From contig JAHFAP010000118.1 of the NCBI GenBank assembly GCA_023250495.1, positions 1-9,472 of the forward strand: a DNA stretch of 9,472 nucleotides, given 5' to 3'. Origin of the DNA: Deltaproteobacteria bacterium (GTDB taxonomy: Bacteria; Desulfobacterota; Binatia; UBA9968). Positions 1 through 5,958 of the stretch are shown here, piece by piece; the stretch's first letter is position 1, and the number at the start of each line of letters is the position of its first letter. A model generated the notes under the pieces. It was not told the DNA's origin. It searched no databases and saw nothing but the letters and a program-made list of their open reading frames with translations. A program made the position numbers and the translations under genes.

Positions 1-789
1 GCGGTTGCTCAAGGCAAGATCACCCTCGCCTGGATCAACCCTTCAGTGGCTGCGACGTTGGCTTTCAAGGGTAAAGGACCGTTTTCCAAACCTTTGCCTT
101 TAAGGACCCTGGCGGTATTTCCTTCTTACGATGTCATCGGTTTTGCCGTCCACGTGTCCACGGGTGTCACGTCGCTGGCTCAGATCCGGGAAAAGAAAAT
201 TCCCCTGCGCCTCTCTACCGGACAGACTACCAAGCGCGCCCTCGTCCACAGTCCCACGATGTTTACCGTGAAAGCGGTCATGGAAGCCGCTAGGTTTACC
301 CTTGCCGACATTAAGAAGTGGGGAGGAAAGATTCAGTCCGTCTCAAGGCCTAGCCATCCGGACCGGCGAGCGGCTATCGAGAATGGGACCATCAACGCCG
401 TCTTCGATGAAGGGATCAAAAGCTGGGGCCAGACGGCCGTTGATCACGGGTTCCGTTACCTGCCCGTGGAAGGAGAAATTCTGAAGCGTCTCGTTGCGAT
501 GGGCTATCGCCAGTCCGTGGTGCCTAAATCCCGATTCAAGGGCATGGCCGAGGACGTCAAGACCGTCGATTTCAGCGGCTGGCCCATGATGGTTCGTGCC
601 GACATGCCCGATGATGTAGCTTACGCCCTTTGCGAAGCGATCGAAGCGCGTAAGGAGCTGATACCTACGGATAATTACAATCCGCTGAACGTGGGGCAGC
701 TTTGCGCCAATGACGAGGAAGCGCCGTGCGACGTTCCTCTCCATCCTGGGGCCGAACGGTTCTACCGGGAAAGGGGCTATCTGAAATGA
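1..789 (+). CDS. TAXI-family TRAP transporter solute-binding protein, 5'-truncated by window edge
   Basis: The reading frame is open from base 1 to the TGA at 787-789, giving the last 262 residues; the true start lies upstream of the window, so the GTG at 46 should not be taken as the start. Proteins of this family are periplasmic receptors that deliver organic acids or similar solutes to a fused TRAP permease. What is visible fits the second half of such a receptor: a segment like AWINPSVAATLAFKGKGPF near the left edge, a stretch predicting a lobe with GQTTKRAL, a hinge-like INAVFDEGIKSWG around residues 130-142 of the fragment, and a C-terminal region ending HPGAERFYRERGYLK, typical of TAXI proteins (the mature protein ends with a pattern of His-Pro-Gly-Ala and Tyr-Arg-Glu). 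The signal peptide is not in view. The next gene encodes a receptor for a different transporter class, and no TRAP membrane subunit is visible. The substrate cannot be read from sequence. The family call is from overall resemblance. Confidence 0.75.
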   Translation, partial: AVAQGKITLAWINPSVAATLAFKGKGPFSKPLPLRTLAVFPSYDVIGFAVHVSTGVTSLAQIREKKIPLRLSTGQTTKRALVHSPTMFTVKAVMEAARFTLADIKKWGGKIQSVSRPSHPDRRAAIENGTINAVFDEGIKSWGQTAVDHGFRYLPVEGEILKRLVAMGYRQSVVPKSRFKGMAEDVKTVDFSGWPMMVRADMPDDVAYALCEAIEARKELIPTDNYNPLNVGQLCANDEEAPCDVPLHPGAERFYRERGYLK

Positions 790-816
790 CCGCCGCGATG
801 GCGGAAAAATATTTTT
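790..816 (+). terminator. Stem-loop with AT-rich tail directly after the TAXI stop codon (possible terminator)
   Basis: A 5-bp all-GC stem, CCGCC (790-794) and GGCGG (800-804) around the loop GCGAT, begins one base after the TGA. It is followed by the self-complementary AAAAATATTTTT (805-816). The T-run is eight bases away from the stem, which is not the classic layout, unless the A-run pairs with the T-run to lengthen the structure. Termination is plausible but weakly supported. Confidence 0.3.
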
Positions 817-837
817 GTGTTGACAGTTCCGCAGTCC

Positions 838-920
838 AGGATTAGGGATTGGGAATTGGGGATTAGGAATTGGGTTGAGAGTTCCCAAACCCCCAATTCC
901 CAACTCCTGGTTCCTAATTC
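838..920. repeat. Palindromic GGGAATTGGG-type intergenic repeat
   Basis: The left half carries several near-copies of a GGGATTGGGAATT / GGATTAGGAATTGGG unit. The right half carries the reverse complement. A perfect 13-base inverted repeat, TTGGGAATTGGGG at 849-861 and its complement at 891-903, is separated by 29 bases. A second pair, ATTAGGAA at 862-869 and its complement at 911-918, extends the palindrome. The element fills the space between the two receptor genes and ends one base before the AAGGAGG ribosome-binding site of the second gene, so its RNA form would sit in that gene's leader. It looks like a non-coding dispersed repeat; dispersion cannot be tested inside one window. Confidence 0.75.
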
Positions 921-934
921 AAGGAGGCGCAGGC

Positions 935-1942
935 ATGAACAGAAAGTCCTTGATTCAACCCCTCGTTGCCCTTTTGTGTCTTAGCACGGTCATCTTGATA
1001 ACGGCCGGTCCGGCAACCGGTCAGACCGTAAAGATCAAGATGGGCGCCGGCTCAAGCCCCCCGATCTTGGACTCGATCACGCCTTACGTTGCTATCGAGG
1101 CGGGCATTTTCAAGAAATACGGACTGGACGTGGAGATGGTCGAGTTTCGCGGCGACGTCGTGCTCACGACGGCTCTGGTTGCGGGTGATATAAATGTCTG
1201 CTCGAACTTGGGTGCTACGTCCGCTATCGTTAGCGCCTCCAAGGGGGCCAAGCTTCGTCTCTGGTTCGTCCCTCAGCCGGTTACTCCTTATCACTTCGTT
1301 GCCCGAAAAGAGGCTGGCACTACGATCCAGGCCTTGGCGGGAAAGACCGTGGCGGTTTCCGGAATCGGGGCGATCTCTTACCACATCCCCCGTATGATAA
1401 TGGAGAGAAATGGGATAGACCCGGAAAAGCTTAAGTACGTCGTCGCGGGCTCAACCGCAGACCGGTTCAAGGCCCTTGTGTCAGGGAAGGTAGATGCCAC
1501 CGTGCTCAGTACCATAGAGGCTGCGAAGCTGGCTGGCTATCCGGACATTATCGATCTGGTTGTTGTTGCCAAGGTCGTGCCCGAGATTCCCTTTACCTTC
1601 AGTATGGCCAGGGAAGATTTTATTCAGAAAGAGCCAGAAACGATGTACAGGCTTGCCAAGGCGATGATCGAGGCCAACCGTTGGATTGCCGCCAACAAGG
1701 CGGGCACAGTGCAGATCGCCGCAAAAGTCATCCCGGATGAGAAGCCGGAAATCCTAAGCAAGGCCTACGATCTGGCCGACCCTCACCTGTGGGGCGTCAA
1801 CGGAGATATTTCGGAGGCCTCGTACAGGTTCACGAACGATTTTCTCGTGAAGGTCGGCTACATGACGGATCCGCCGCCTTACGATAAGTTTTTCGACCGC
1901 CGTTTTGTGGATCGGGCCTTGAAAGAATTGGGCCGGAAGTAA
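935..1942 (+). CDS. ABC transporter substrate-binding protein, SsuA/THI5-like (NMT1 family)
   Basis: This 335-residue protein is probably the periplasmic receptor of an ABC importer of the sulfonate/taurine/pyrimidine-precursor type. The start at 935 is chosen because AAGGAGG (921-927) lies seven bases upstream and a signal peptide follows immediately; the GTG at 875 would begin inside the upstream repeat. Residues 1-4 are the charged n-region (MNRK), about 8-23 are hydrophobic, and cleavage is likely around residues 25-30. The mature part shows family landmarks: PYVAIEAGIFKKYGLDVE (about 50-67), LVAGDINVCSN (81-91), an ALAGKTVAVSG hinge strand (133-143) and KALVSGKVDATVLS (179-192). The length is normal. 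No permease or ATPase gene adjoins it, so the substrate is unknown and the receptor may work with transporter parts encoded elsewhere. The neighbouring TAXI receptor belongs to an unrelated transporter class. Confidence 0.85.
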   Translation: MNRKSLIQPLVALLCLSTVILITAGPATGQTVKIKMGAGSSPPILDSITPYVAIEAGIFKKYGLDVEMVEFRGDVVLTTALVAGDINVCSNLGATSAIVSASKGAKLRLWFVPQPVTPYHFVARKEAGTTIQALAGKTVAVSGIGAISYHIPRMIMERNGIDPEKLKYVVAGSTADRFKALVSGKVDATVLSTIEAAKLAGYPDIIDLVVVAKVVPEIPFTFSMAREDFIQKEPETMYRLAKAMIEANRWIAANKAGTVQIAAKVIPDEKPEILSKAYDLADPHLWGVNGDISEASYRFTNDFLVKVGYMTDPPPYDKFFDRRFVDRALKELGRK

Positions 1943-1969
1943 TTGGAAGAGTCCGCCTAGCGATCAGTC

Positions 1970-2044
1970 TGGTGCGCCCGCCGAGAATCGAACTCGGACT
2001 TAGGGTTCCGGAGACCCTCGTGATATCCTTTTCACTACGGGCGC
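1970..2044 (-). tRNA. tRNA-Arg (anticodon CCG)
   Basis: Read on the minus strand, a complete cloverleaf of 75 bases can be drawn. The acceptor GCGCCCG (2044-2038) pairs perfectly with CGGGCGC (1980-1974). The D arm is GTGA/TCAC. The anticodon arm is AGGGT/ACCCT with loop CTCCGGA, giving anticodon CCG, which reads CGG arginine codons. The variable loop is AAGT, and the T arm is CCGAG/CTCGG around TTCGATT. The discriminator base is A and the CCA end is encoded at 1972-1970. It is a single-gene unit divergent from ispE, with its own promoter at 2054-2082. No convincing terminator is seen beyond its 3' end, which lies 27 bases from the stop of the convergent receptor gene. Confidence 0.96.
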
Positions 2045-2053
2045 GCGCACAGT

Positions 2054-2082
2054 TTTCTATCACCCGACCTTCGGCGAGTCAA
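2054..2082 (-). promoter_or_regulatory. Sigma-70-type promoter of tRNA-Arg
   Basis: On the minus strand a -35 box TTGACT (2082-2077) and a -10 box TAGAAA (2059-2054) are separated by exactly 17 bases. Only nine bases, ACTGTGCGC, lie between the -10 box and the tRNA 5' end, so the primary transcript would carry only a few leader bases. The GC-rich stretch after the -10 box resembles the discriminator of stable-RNA promoters subject to stringent control; this regulatory point is inference. Confidence 0.65.
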
Positions 2083-2210
2083 CGTTCCTGGCTTGCATCA
2101 CGGGGCGCTGTATCTCGGCGTGAATCCGCCTGTGAAATGCCAGCATTTTTGGATCCCTTCCGCTGTTTGATTCCTGGCAATGGATGATGCCCTATGTTAC
2201 CTAACGAACG

Positions 2211-3056
2211 ATGAGGATTCGAGCGCCAGCAAAGGTAAACTTATCTTTGCGGGTGGTGGGCAAGAGGCGCGACGGTTATCACCTCGTGGATACGGTGATG
2301 GTCCCCGTCGGCCTGTACGACGAGATTGAGATCACTAGACCGAAGTCGGGACGGCAGCTGAGGGTCACCTGCGATCATCCCCTGGTGCCGTCGGGAAAGC
2401 GGAATCTGGCCTACCAGGCGGCTTCGCTTCTGCTCGGCGAGCAGGCCATGCGGGAACCTCTCCACATTCATATCCGCAAGCGGATTCCCGTAGGCGCGGG
2501 ACTCGGTGGCGGCAGCAGCGATGCCGCGGCGACTTTGCGCGGGCTAAACCGGCTCTTCGGTCTTGGATCCAAGCGCGATGATTTGCTCTCTCTAGCGGCC
2601 TCACTGGGCGCCGACGTGCCCTTCTTTGTCTGCGGCCGTCCGGCCAGGGCGCGAGGGATAGGGGATGGGCTCGAGCCGTTGCCTTCCATCCGTCGGCTCT
2701 GGATCGTCATCCTGTACCCCGGCTTTCCCGTGTCGACCCGCTGGGTGTATCGAAATTTCTCTTTCAAGTTGACAAAAGCTATTGAAAATACTAGCCTTAA
2801 TTTTTCCCTGAGCAGACGTGAAGAGCTTGCACGGCTGTTGGTCAATGACTTGGAAAAGGTTGTCTTTCGCCGCTACCCTCGAATCGCGTTTCTCAAAGAG
2901 CGGCTGATCCAAGAAGGAGCCGCAGGGGCTCTGATGTCCGGGAGCGGCTCGTCGGTCTTTGGAATATTTTTTGCCGGAGACATAGCCAGGAAGGCGTTTC
3001 TCCGCTTGCGCAAGGAGGATGGTATTCAAGCGTATCTAGTGCAGTCGTTGAGTTGA
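2211..3056 (+). CDS. ispE: 4-diphosphocytidyl-2-C-methyl-D-erythritol kinase
   Basis: IspE phosphorylates CDP-methylerythritol at its 2-hydroxyl with ATP in the cytosolic MEP pathway to isopentenyl diphosphate. The 281-residue product has the GHMP kinase layout. The N-terminus is APAKVNLSLRV, with the substrate-contacting Lys8. The glycine-rich ATP loop PVGAGLGGGSSDAAA is at 93-107, SLGADVPFF at 131-139 carries the catalytic Asp135, and GALMSGSGSSVFGIF is at 239-253. The length is usual for the family. The ATG at 2211 is supported by the conserved N-terminus, but no clear Shine-Dalgarno sequence precedes it. The 128 bases between the tRNA-Arg promoter and this start (2083-2210) hold only a weak AAATG-CCAG-CATTT hairpin and no promoter that I can defend. 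spoVG follows after 62 bases, so the two may be cotranscribed. Confidence 0.97.
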   Translation: MRIRAPAKVNLSLRVVGKRRDGYHLVDTVMVPVGLYDEIEITRPKSGRQLRVTCDHPLVPSGKRNLAYQAASLLLGEQAMREPLHIHIRKRIPVGAGLGGGSSDAAATLRGLNRLFGLGSKRDDLLSLAASLGADVPFFVCGRPARARGIGDGLEPLPSIRRLWIVILYPGFPVSTRWVYRNFSFKLTKAIENTSLNFSLSRREELARLLVNDLEKVVFRRYPRIAFLKERLIQEGAAGALMSGSGSSVFGIFFAGDIARKAFLRLRKEDGIQAYLVQSLS

Positions 3057-3118
3057 AATAGAAGCCCAACATACCACTCGCCGGGCTCCCTGGCGGGCTT
3101 GACGCAGAGGAGGTCCCT

Positions 3119-3406
3119 ATGGAGATCACGGAGGTTAGGGTCTTTCCTGTCAATGAAGAAAAGCTCAGGGCTTACGTTACGATCACGTTTGACCATTGCT
3201 TTGTGATCAGGGATCTCAAGATTATCCAGGGCGCGAGCGGGTTGTTTGTTTCCATGCCTAGCAAGAAGCGCAAAGACGGCACCTATAGAGATATCGCCCA
3301 TCCCATCAACAATGAGACCCGGAGGATGATTGAGGAAAAGATCATCGCCGAATATCACAGAGTGGTCGCTGAGGGGGGCGGCCAGAGGGCGCTCGGCGGG
3401 CAATGA
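3119..3406 (+). CDS. spoVG: SpoVG family regulatory protein
   Basis: This 95-residue protein matches SpoVG throughout: MEITEVRVFPV at the start, RAYVTITFDHCFVIRDLKI (17-35), GLFVSMPSKKRKDG (41-54), YRDIAHPINNETR (56-68), and a helical end IEEKIIAEYH. SpoVG is named for sporulation and septation in Bacillus. Homologues in non-sporulating bacteria are small site-specific DNA- and RNA-binding regulators, so the name does not imply spore formation here. The ATG is set by a strong GAGGAGG about six bases upstream. The last ten residues (EGGGQRALGG region) are a short Gly-rich tail. Its place between ispE and tRNA-Gln/prs matches the order I recall from deltaproteobacteria. A strong stem-loop follows eight bases after the stop. 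Confidence 0.95.
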   Translation: MEITEVRVFPVNEEKLRAYVTITFDHCFVIRDLKIIQGASGLFVSMPSKKRKDGTYRDIAHPINNETRRMIEEKIIAEYHRVVAEGGGQRALGGQ

Positions 3407-3413
3407 AGGGAGT

Positions 3414-3444
3414 TCCTCAGAGAACGGACAAGCCTCTTTGAGGA
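3414..3444 (+). other. Stem-loop between spoVG and tRNA-Gln, no T-tract
   Basis: TCCTCAGAGA (3414-3423) pairs with TCTTTGAGGA (3435-3444) to give a 10-bp stem with one G-T wobble and an 11-base loop. No T-run follows, so it does not look like an intrinsic terminator. It ends nine bases before tRNA-Gln, so in a spoVG-tRNA readthrough transcript it could be a processing site, a 3'-end stabiliser for spoVG mRNA, or a binding site. The function is inference. Confidence 0.5.
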
Positions 3445-3453
3445 GTTCGGGGT

Positions 3454-3527
3454 TGGGCGGTCGCCAAGCGGTAAGGCCCCGGACTTTGGATCCGGTATCG
3501 AAGGTTCGAATCCTTCCCGCCCAGCCA
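3454..3527 (+). tRNA. tRNA-Gln (anticodon TTG)
   Basis: A 74-base cloverleaf is visible. The acceptor TGGGCGG (3454-3460) pairs with CCGCCCA (3517-3523). The D arm is GCC/GGC with loop AAGCGGTAA. The anticodon arm is CCGGA/TCCGG around CTTTGGA, with TTG at 3486-3488. The variable loop is TATC, the T arm is GAAGG/CCTTC around TTCGAAT, the discriminator is G, and CCA is encoded at 3525-3527. A T-A first pair is typical of tRNA-Gln. It lies between spoVG and prs on the same strand; no separate promoter is evident in the 47 bases after spoVG, so processing from a longer transcript is likely. Confidence 0.97.
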
Positions 3528-3565
3528 GTTTTTCTACGATGATCTTCAAGATGCCCGGATCATTT

Positions 3566-3591
3566 TAGCCCGAAGAGCTATTCTTTTTTTT
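3566..3591 (+). terminator. Weak stem-loop plus T8 run before prs
   Basis: TAGC (3566-3569) can pair with GCTA (3577-3580), followed by TTC and an uninterrupted run of eight T (3584-3591). Just upstream, ATGATC (3539-3544) pairs with GATCAT (3558-3563), followed by TTT. Either could end the tRNA-Gln transcript. The stems are short, so efficiency should be low and some readthrough into prs, which starts 18 bases later, is expected. Confidence 0.4.
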
Positions 3592-3608
3592 GGCGGATCT
3601 AACAAGAG

Positions 3609-4562
3609 ATGAGCCAGCATCAAGACGAATTGAAAATCTTCGCCGGGAATTCAAACCTGCCCCTGGCGCGAGCGATCTGTCAGCATCTGAAGATTCCGCT
3701 CGGTCAAGCGACGGTGGATACTTTCAGCGACGGCGAAAGCAAGGTGGAGGTCCAAGAGAATGTCCGCGGGGGGGATGTGTTCGTCATCCAATCCACCTCC
3801 GCGCCCGGGAACAACAACCTGATGGAGCTGCTGCTGATGCTGGACGCCTTCAAGCGGGCCTCGGCGAAAAGAATCACTGCGGTCATTCCCTATTACGGCT
3901 ACGCCAGGCAGGATCGGAAGGTGGCGCCGCGAGTTCCGATCAGCGCGAAATTAGTGGCGGACCTGATCACGACCGCGGGCGCGTCACGCATTCTCACTAT
4001 GGACTTGCACTCCGGCCAGATCCAGGGATTTTTCAACATACCGGTGGATAATCTCTATGCCACACCGGTGCTGCTCCAGTACCTCAAGCGGCGGCTGAAT
4101 CATCATGAGGTGACGATCGTCTCGCCCGACGCGGGCGGGGTGGAGCGGGCGCGCGACTTTGCGACGCGGCTTGACGCCTCGCTGGCAATCATAGATAAAC
4201 GGAGAGCCGGTCCCAATGTCGTCGCTGAGATGAACATCATCGGCGAGGTTAAAGGCCAGACCGCAGTGCTCCTGGATGACATGGTCGACACGGCGGGCAC
4301 CCTGACGATAGCCGCTCAGGCGCTTAAGCGGGAGGGAGCCAAGAGAATTCTTGGCTGTTGCACCCATCCGGTTTTGTCGGGCCCGGCGATTCAGAAGATC
4401 AACGAATCGCCTCTGGAGGAGTTGATCGCGACCAATTCCGTTCCCCTCAGTCCAGAAGCGCAGAGCTGCAAGAAGATCAAACTCCTTTCAGTGGCCCACC
4501 TGATCGGCGAAGCGATCCGCCGCACCCATGAGGAGCGGTCGATCAGCTCGCTGTTCGACTGA
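3609..4562 (+). CDS. prs: Ribose-phosphate pyrophosphokinase (PRPP synthetase)
   Basis: Prs transfers pyrophosphate from ATP to ribose 5-phosphate to make PRPP for nucleotide, histidine, tryptophan and NAD synthesis. The 317-residue product has the normal class I length and motifs: FSDGESKVEVQENVRG (39-54), NNLMELLLMLDAFKRASA (69-86), IPYYGYARQDRK (93-104), the signature DLHSGQIQGFF (132-142), SPDAGGVERAR (172-182), KRR in the catalytic loop (197-199), and the PRPP-binding loop DDMVDTAGT (223-231). The ATG at 3609 has only a weak AAGAG upstream, but the N-terminus aligns well with known enzymes. It follows tRNA-Gln and the weak terminator. rplY begins 40 bases after the stop, suggesting a shared transcript. 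The long overlapping frame at 3590-4051 is a shadow. Confidence 0.98.
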   Translation: MSQHQDELKIFAGNSNLPLARAICQHLKIPLGQATVDTFSDGESKVEVQENVRGGDVFVIQSTSAPGNNNLMELLLMLDAFKRASAKRITAVIPYYGYARQDRKVAPRVPISAKLVADLITTAGASRILTMDLHSGQIQGFFNIPVDNLYATPVLLQYLKRRLNHHEVTIVSPDAGGVERARDFATRLDASLAIIDKRRAGPNVVAEMNIIGEVKGQTAVLLDDMVDTAGTLTIAAQALKREGAKRILGCCTHPVLSGPAIQKINESPLEELIATNSVPLSPEAQSCKKIKLLSVAHLIGEAIRRTHEERSISSLFD

Positions 4563-4586
4563 GCCGCGGCTTAGTGAGATTTTGCA

Positions 4587-4596
4587 TAGGAGGTGA
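4587..4596 (+). promoter_or_regulatory. Strong ribosome-binding site that fixes the rplY TTG start
   Basis: TAGGAGGTGA is close to a full complement of the 16S rRNA 3' end and lies six bases before the TTG at 4603. It decides for this rare start codon. The strong site may compensate for the weak start codon. Confidence 0.8.
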
Positions 4597-4602
4597 GTTT
4601 CG

Positions 4603-5274
4603 TTGGAAACTGTTGAGATACAAGTCGAACCGCGCGAGACGGGAACCAAAGGGAAGGCAAAGCGCCTTCGCCGCGTGGGGAAGCTTCCGGGGGTTTTTTA
4701 CGGACCCAAGGCCCAAACGGTTCCGCTGGAGGTCGACAAGAAGGAGTTTCTGAGCCGGGTCGCCGACCTGGAAGGGTCCCATCTCATCCGCATCAAGTCG
4801 GCATCGCCGCTGCTCGCCGATAAAGTCGCCCTGGTCAAAGAGATGCAGTTCCATCCGGTGACCGGCGAAGTCGTCCACGCCGACTTTTACGAGGTCGATC
4901 TCAGCGCGAAGATCCGGGTCAAGGTCCCGCTCCACTTCGTCGGCAAGGCGTCGGGCGTCGTGCGCGGAGGCATTCTCCAGCCAGTCGTGCGCGAAGTCGA
5001 GGTGGAATGCCTGCCGATGGATATCCCGGAGTTTTTCAATGTGGAGGTCTCCGCGCTCGACATTGGCCATTCGCTTCACATAACCGACTTGGCGATACCT
5101 GAAGGGGTCGTCGCCGTCTACGAGACCGACCTTACCCTCGTCACCGTGGTGCCGCCGAGCGTGGAGGAGGCTCCGACGGTCGAGGCGCCAGTGGCTGCTG
5201 TCGTCGAGGGCGCAGAGGCGCCTGCCGCTGCTGCCCCTGAGGAGAAGAAAGAGGAAGAGAGTCCGAAGTCTTAG
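4603..5274 (+). CDS. rplY: 50S ribosomal protein bL25, long CTC form
   Basis: bL25 binds 5S rRNA in the large ribosomal subunit. The 223-residue product is the long two-domain CTC/TL5 type. Residues about 4-95 form the 5S-binding domain, including RLRRVGKLPGVFYG (21-34) and the hallmark HPVTGEVVHADFYEV (84-98). Residues about 100-185 form the C-terminal beta domain, with GGILQPVVREVEVECLP at 122-138. Residues 186-223 are a low-complexity tail rich in Ala, Glu and Pro that ends in a charged KKEEESPKS. Translation starts at TTG with a very strong ribosome-binding site. The gene lies between prs and pth, a conserved order in many bacteria. The acidic tail is common in long forms and probably disordered. 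Confidence 0.96.
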   Translation: METVEIQVEPRETGTKGKAKRLRRVGKLPGVFYGPKAQTVPLEVDKKEFLSRVADLEGSHLIRIKSASPLLADKVALVKEMQFHPVTGEVVHADFYEVDLSAKIRVKVPLHFVGKASGVVRGGILQPVVREVEVECLPMDIPEFFNVEVSALDIGHSLHITDLAIPEGVVAVYETDLTLVTVVPPSVEEAPTVEAPVAAVVEGAEAPAAAAPEEKKEEESPKS

Positions 5275-5312
5275 GCAGCTCTTCCGCCGGCTTCCTTCCA
5301 GGAACTTCTCAA

Positions 5313-5879
5313 GTGAAGCTCATCGTCGGGCTGGGCAACCCGGGAAAGAAGTACGAGCGGACCAGACACAACCTAGGTTTTTTGGTCTTGGATCGGCTGG
5401 CCGCTAAAAATGGCGTCGTCGTCGCCAAGAGAAAGTATGAATCCCTCGTGGGGGAGTGGAACAGCGACAGGGAAAAAATCCTTCTGGTCAAGCCGCAGGC
5501 CTACATGAACCAGAGCGGCCAAGCGATCCGCAGTCTTCTGCGCTACCTTCCGGTCGAAGCCAGAGATCTCGTGCTGATACACGACGATCTTGACGTTCCC
5601 TTTGGCCGCATGCGCATCCGCGAGCGAGGCGGCGCGGGCGGCCACCGCGGAATGCTTTCTGTATTGGAGGCCTTGGGGGAGGAAGCTTTTTTCCGCCTCC
5701 GGCTAGGGATCGGACGCCCTCCGCCGGGCGTCGATCCTACGGATTTTGTCTTGCAGAGTTTTTCCCAGGAGGAAGTCGCCCAGCTAGACGAGGTCATTTC
5801 CCGGGCGGCTGAGGCGGTTGAATATCTGCTGCGAGAAGGTCCGCGCCGGGCAATGGGAAAATTCAATCGCGCCGGGTAG
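5313..5879 (+). CDS. pth: Peptidyl-tRNA hydrolase
   Basis: Pth cleaves the ester bond of peptidyl-tRNAs dropped by ribosomes and recycles the tRNA. The 188-residue product has GLGNPGKKYERTRHNLGF (6-23), with Asn9 and the catalytic His19, KPQAYMNQSG (60-69), with Asn66, HDDLDVPFG (90-98), with Asp91 matching the general-base-supporting Asp93 of E. coli, and FRLRLGIGRPP (127-137). At the position of E. coli Asn114, in the GGHNG motif, this protein has Arg112 (GGHRG). That is a variant of a residue studied for tRNA contact; I believe GGHRG also occurs in other bacteria. The start is GTG at 5313, with a modest AGGA at 5300-5303. It follows rplY by 38 bases. The gene ychF, often next, is not present. 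Confidence 0.97.
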   Translation: MKLIVGLGNPGKKYERTRHNLGFLVLDRLAAKNGVVVAKRKYESLVGEWNSDREKILLVKPQAYMNQSGQAIRSLLRYLPVEARDLVLIHDDLDVPFGRMRIRERGGAGGHRGMLSVLEALGEEAFFRLRLGIGRPPPGVDPTDFVLQSFSQEEVAQLDEVISRAAEAVEYLLREGPRRAMGKFNRAG

Positions 5880-5886
5880 TGGCGAC

Positions 5887-5916
5887 TTGAATCCAGACTC
5901 AATTGTAAAGCATTAT
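5887..5916 (+). promoter_or_regulatory. Possible promoter of the rpsF operon
   Basis: TTGAAT (5887-5892) and CATTAT (5911-5916) are 18 bases apart in the AT-richer 79-base gap between pth and rpsF. Each matches the sigma-70 consensus at four of six positions. A transcript would begin near 5923 with a leader of about 36 bases. I see no clear S6:S18 autoregulatory leader motif there. Confidence 0.3.
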
Positions 5917-5958
5917 CCCTTGTGATAAGCGTCAACTACCAATTTTACGGAGATCAAA

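Noticed and set aside
820..848. TTGACA as a promoter for the receptor gene at 935
   Set aside because: At 17-base spacing the -10 position reads TAGGGA, a poor match; kept only as a remark in the repeat finding.
343..903. Long minus-strand frame of 186 residues ending in an Asn-Pro-rich start region
   Set aside because: It is antisense to the TAXI receptor and its first residues are a translation of the GGGAATTGGG repeat; no family resemblance.
1972..2187. Plus-strand frame of 71 residues
   Set aside because: It reads antisense across the tRNA-Arg gene and its promoter; no ribosome-binding site or recognisable content.
2160..2210. TTGATT and TATGTT as an ispE promoter
   Set aside because: The spacing is 20 bases and both boxes are weak.
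3330..3542. Plus-strand frame of 70 residues
   Set aside because: It overlaps the end of spoVG in another frame and runs through tRNA-Gln.
3590..4051. Plus-strand frame of 153 residues
   Set aside because: It is an out-of-frame shadow of prs, whose own frame has full family motifs.
5880..5958. S6:S18 autoregulatory leader upstream of rpsF
   Set aside because: I could not find a convincing hairpin with the expected conserved bases in this short gap.
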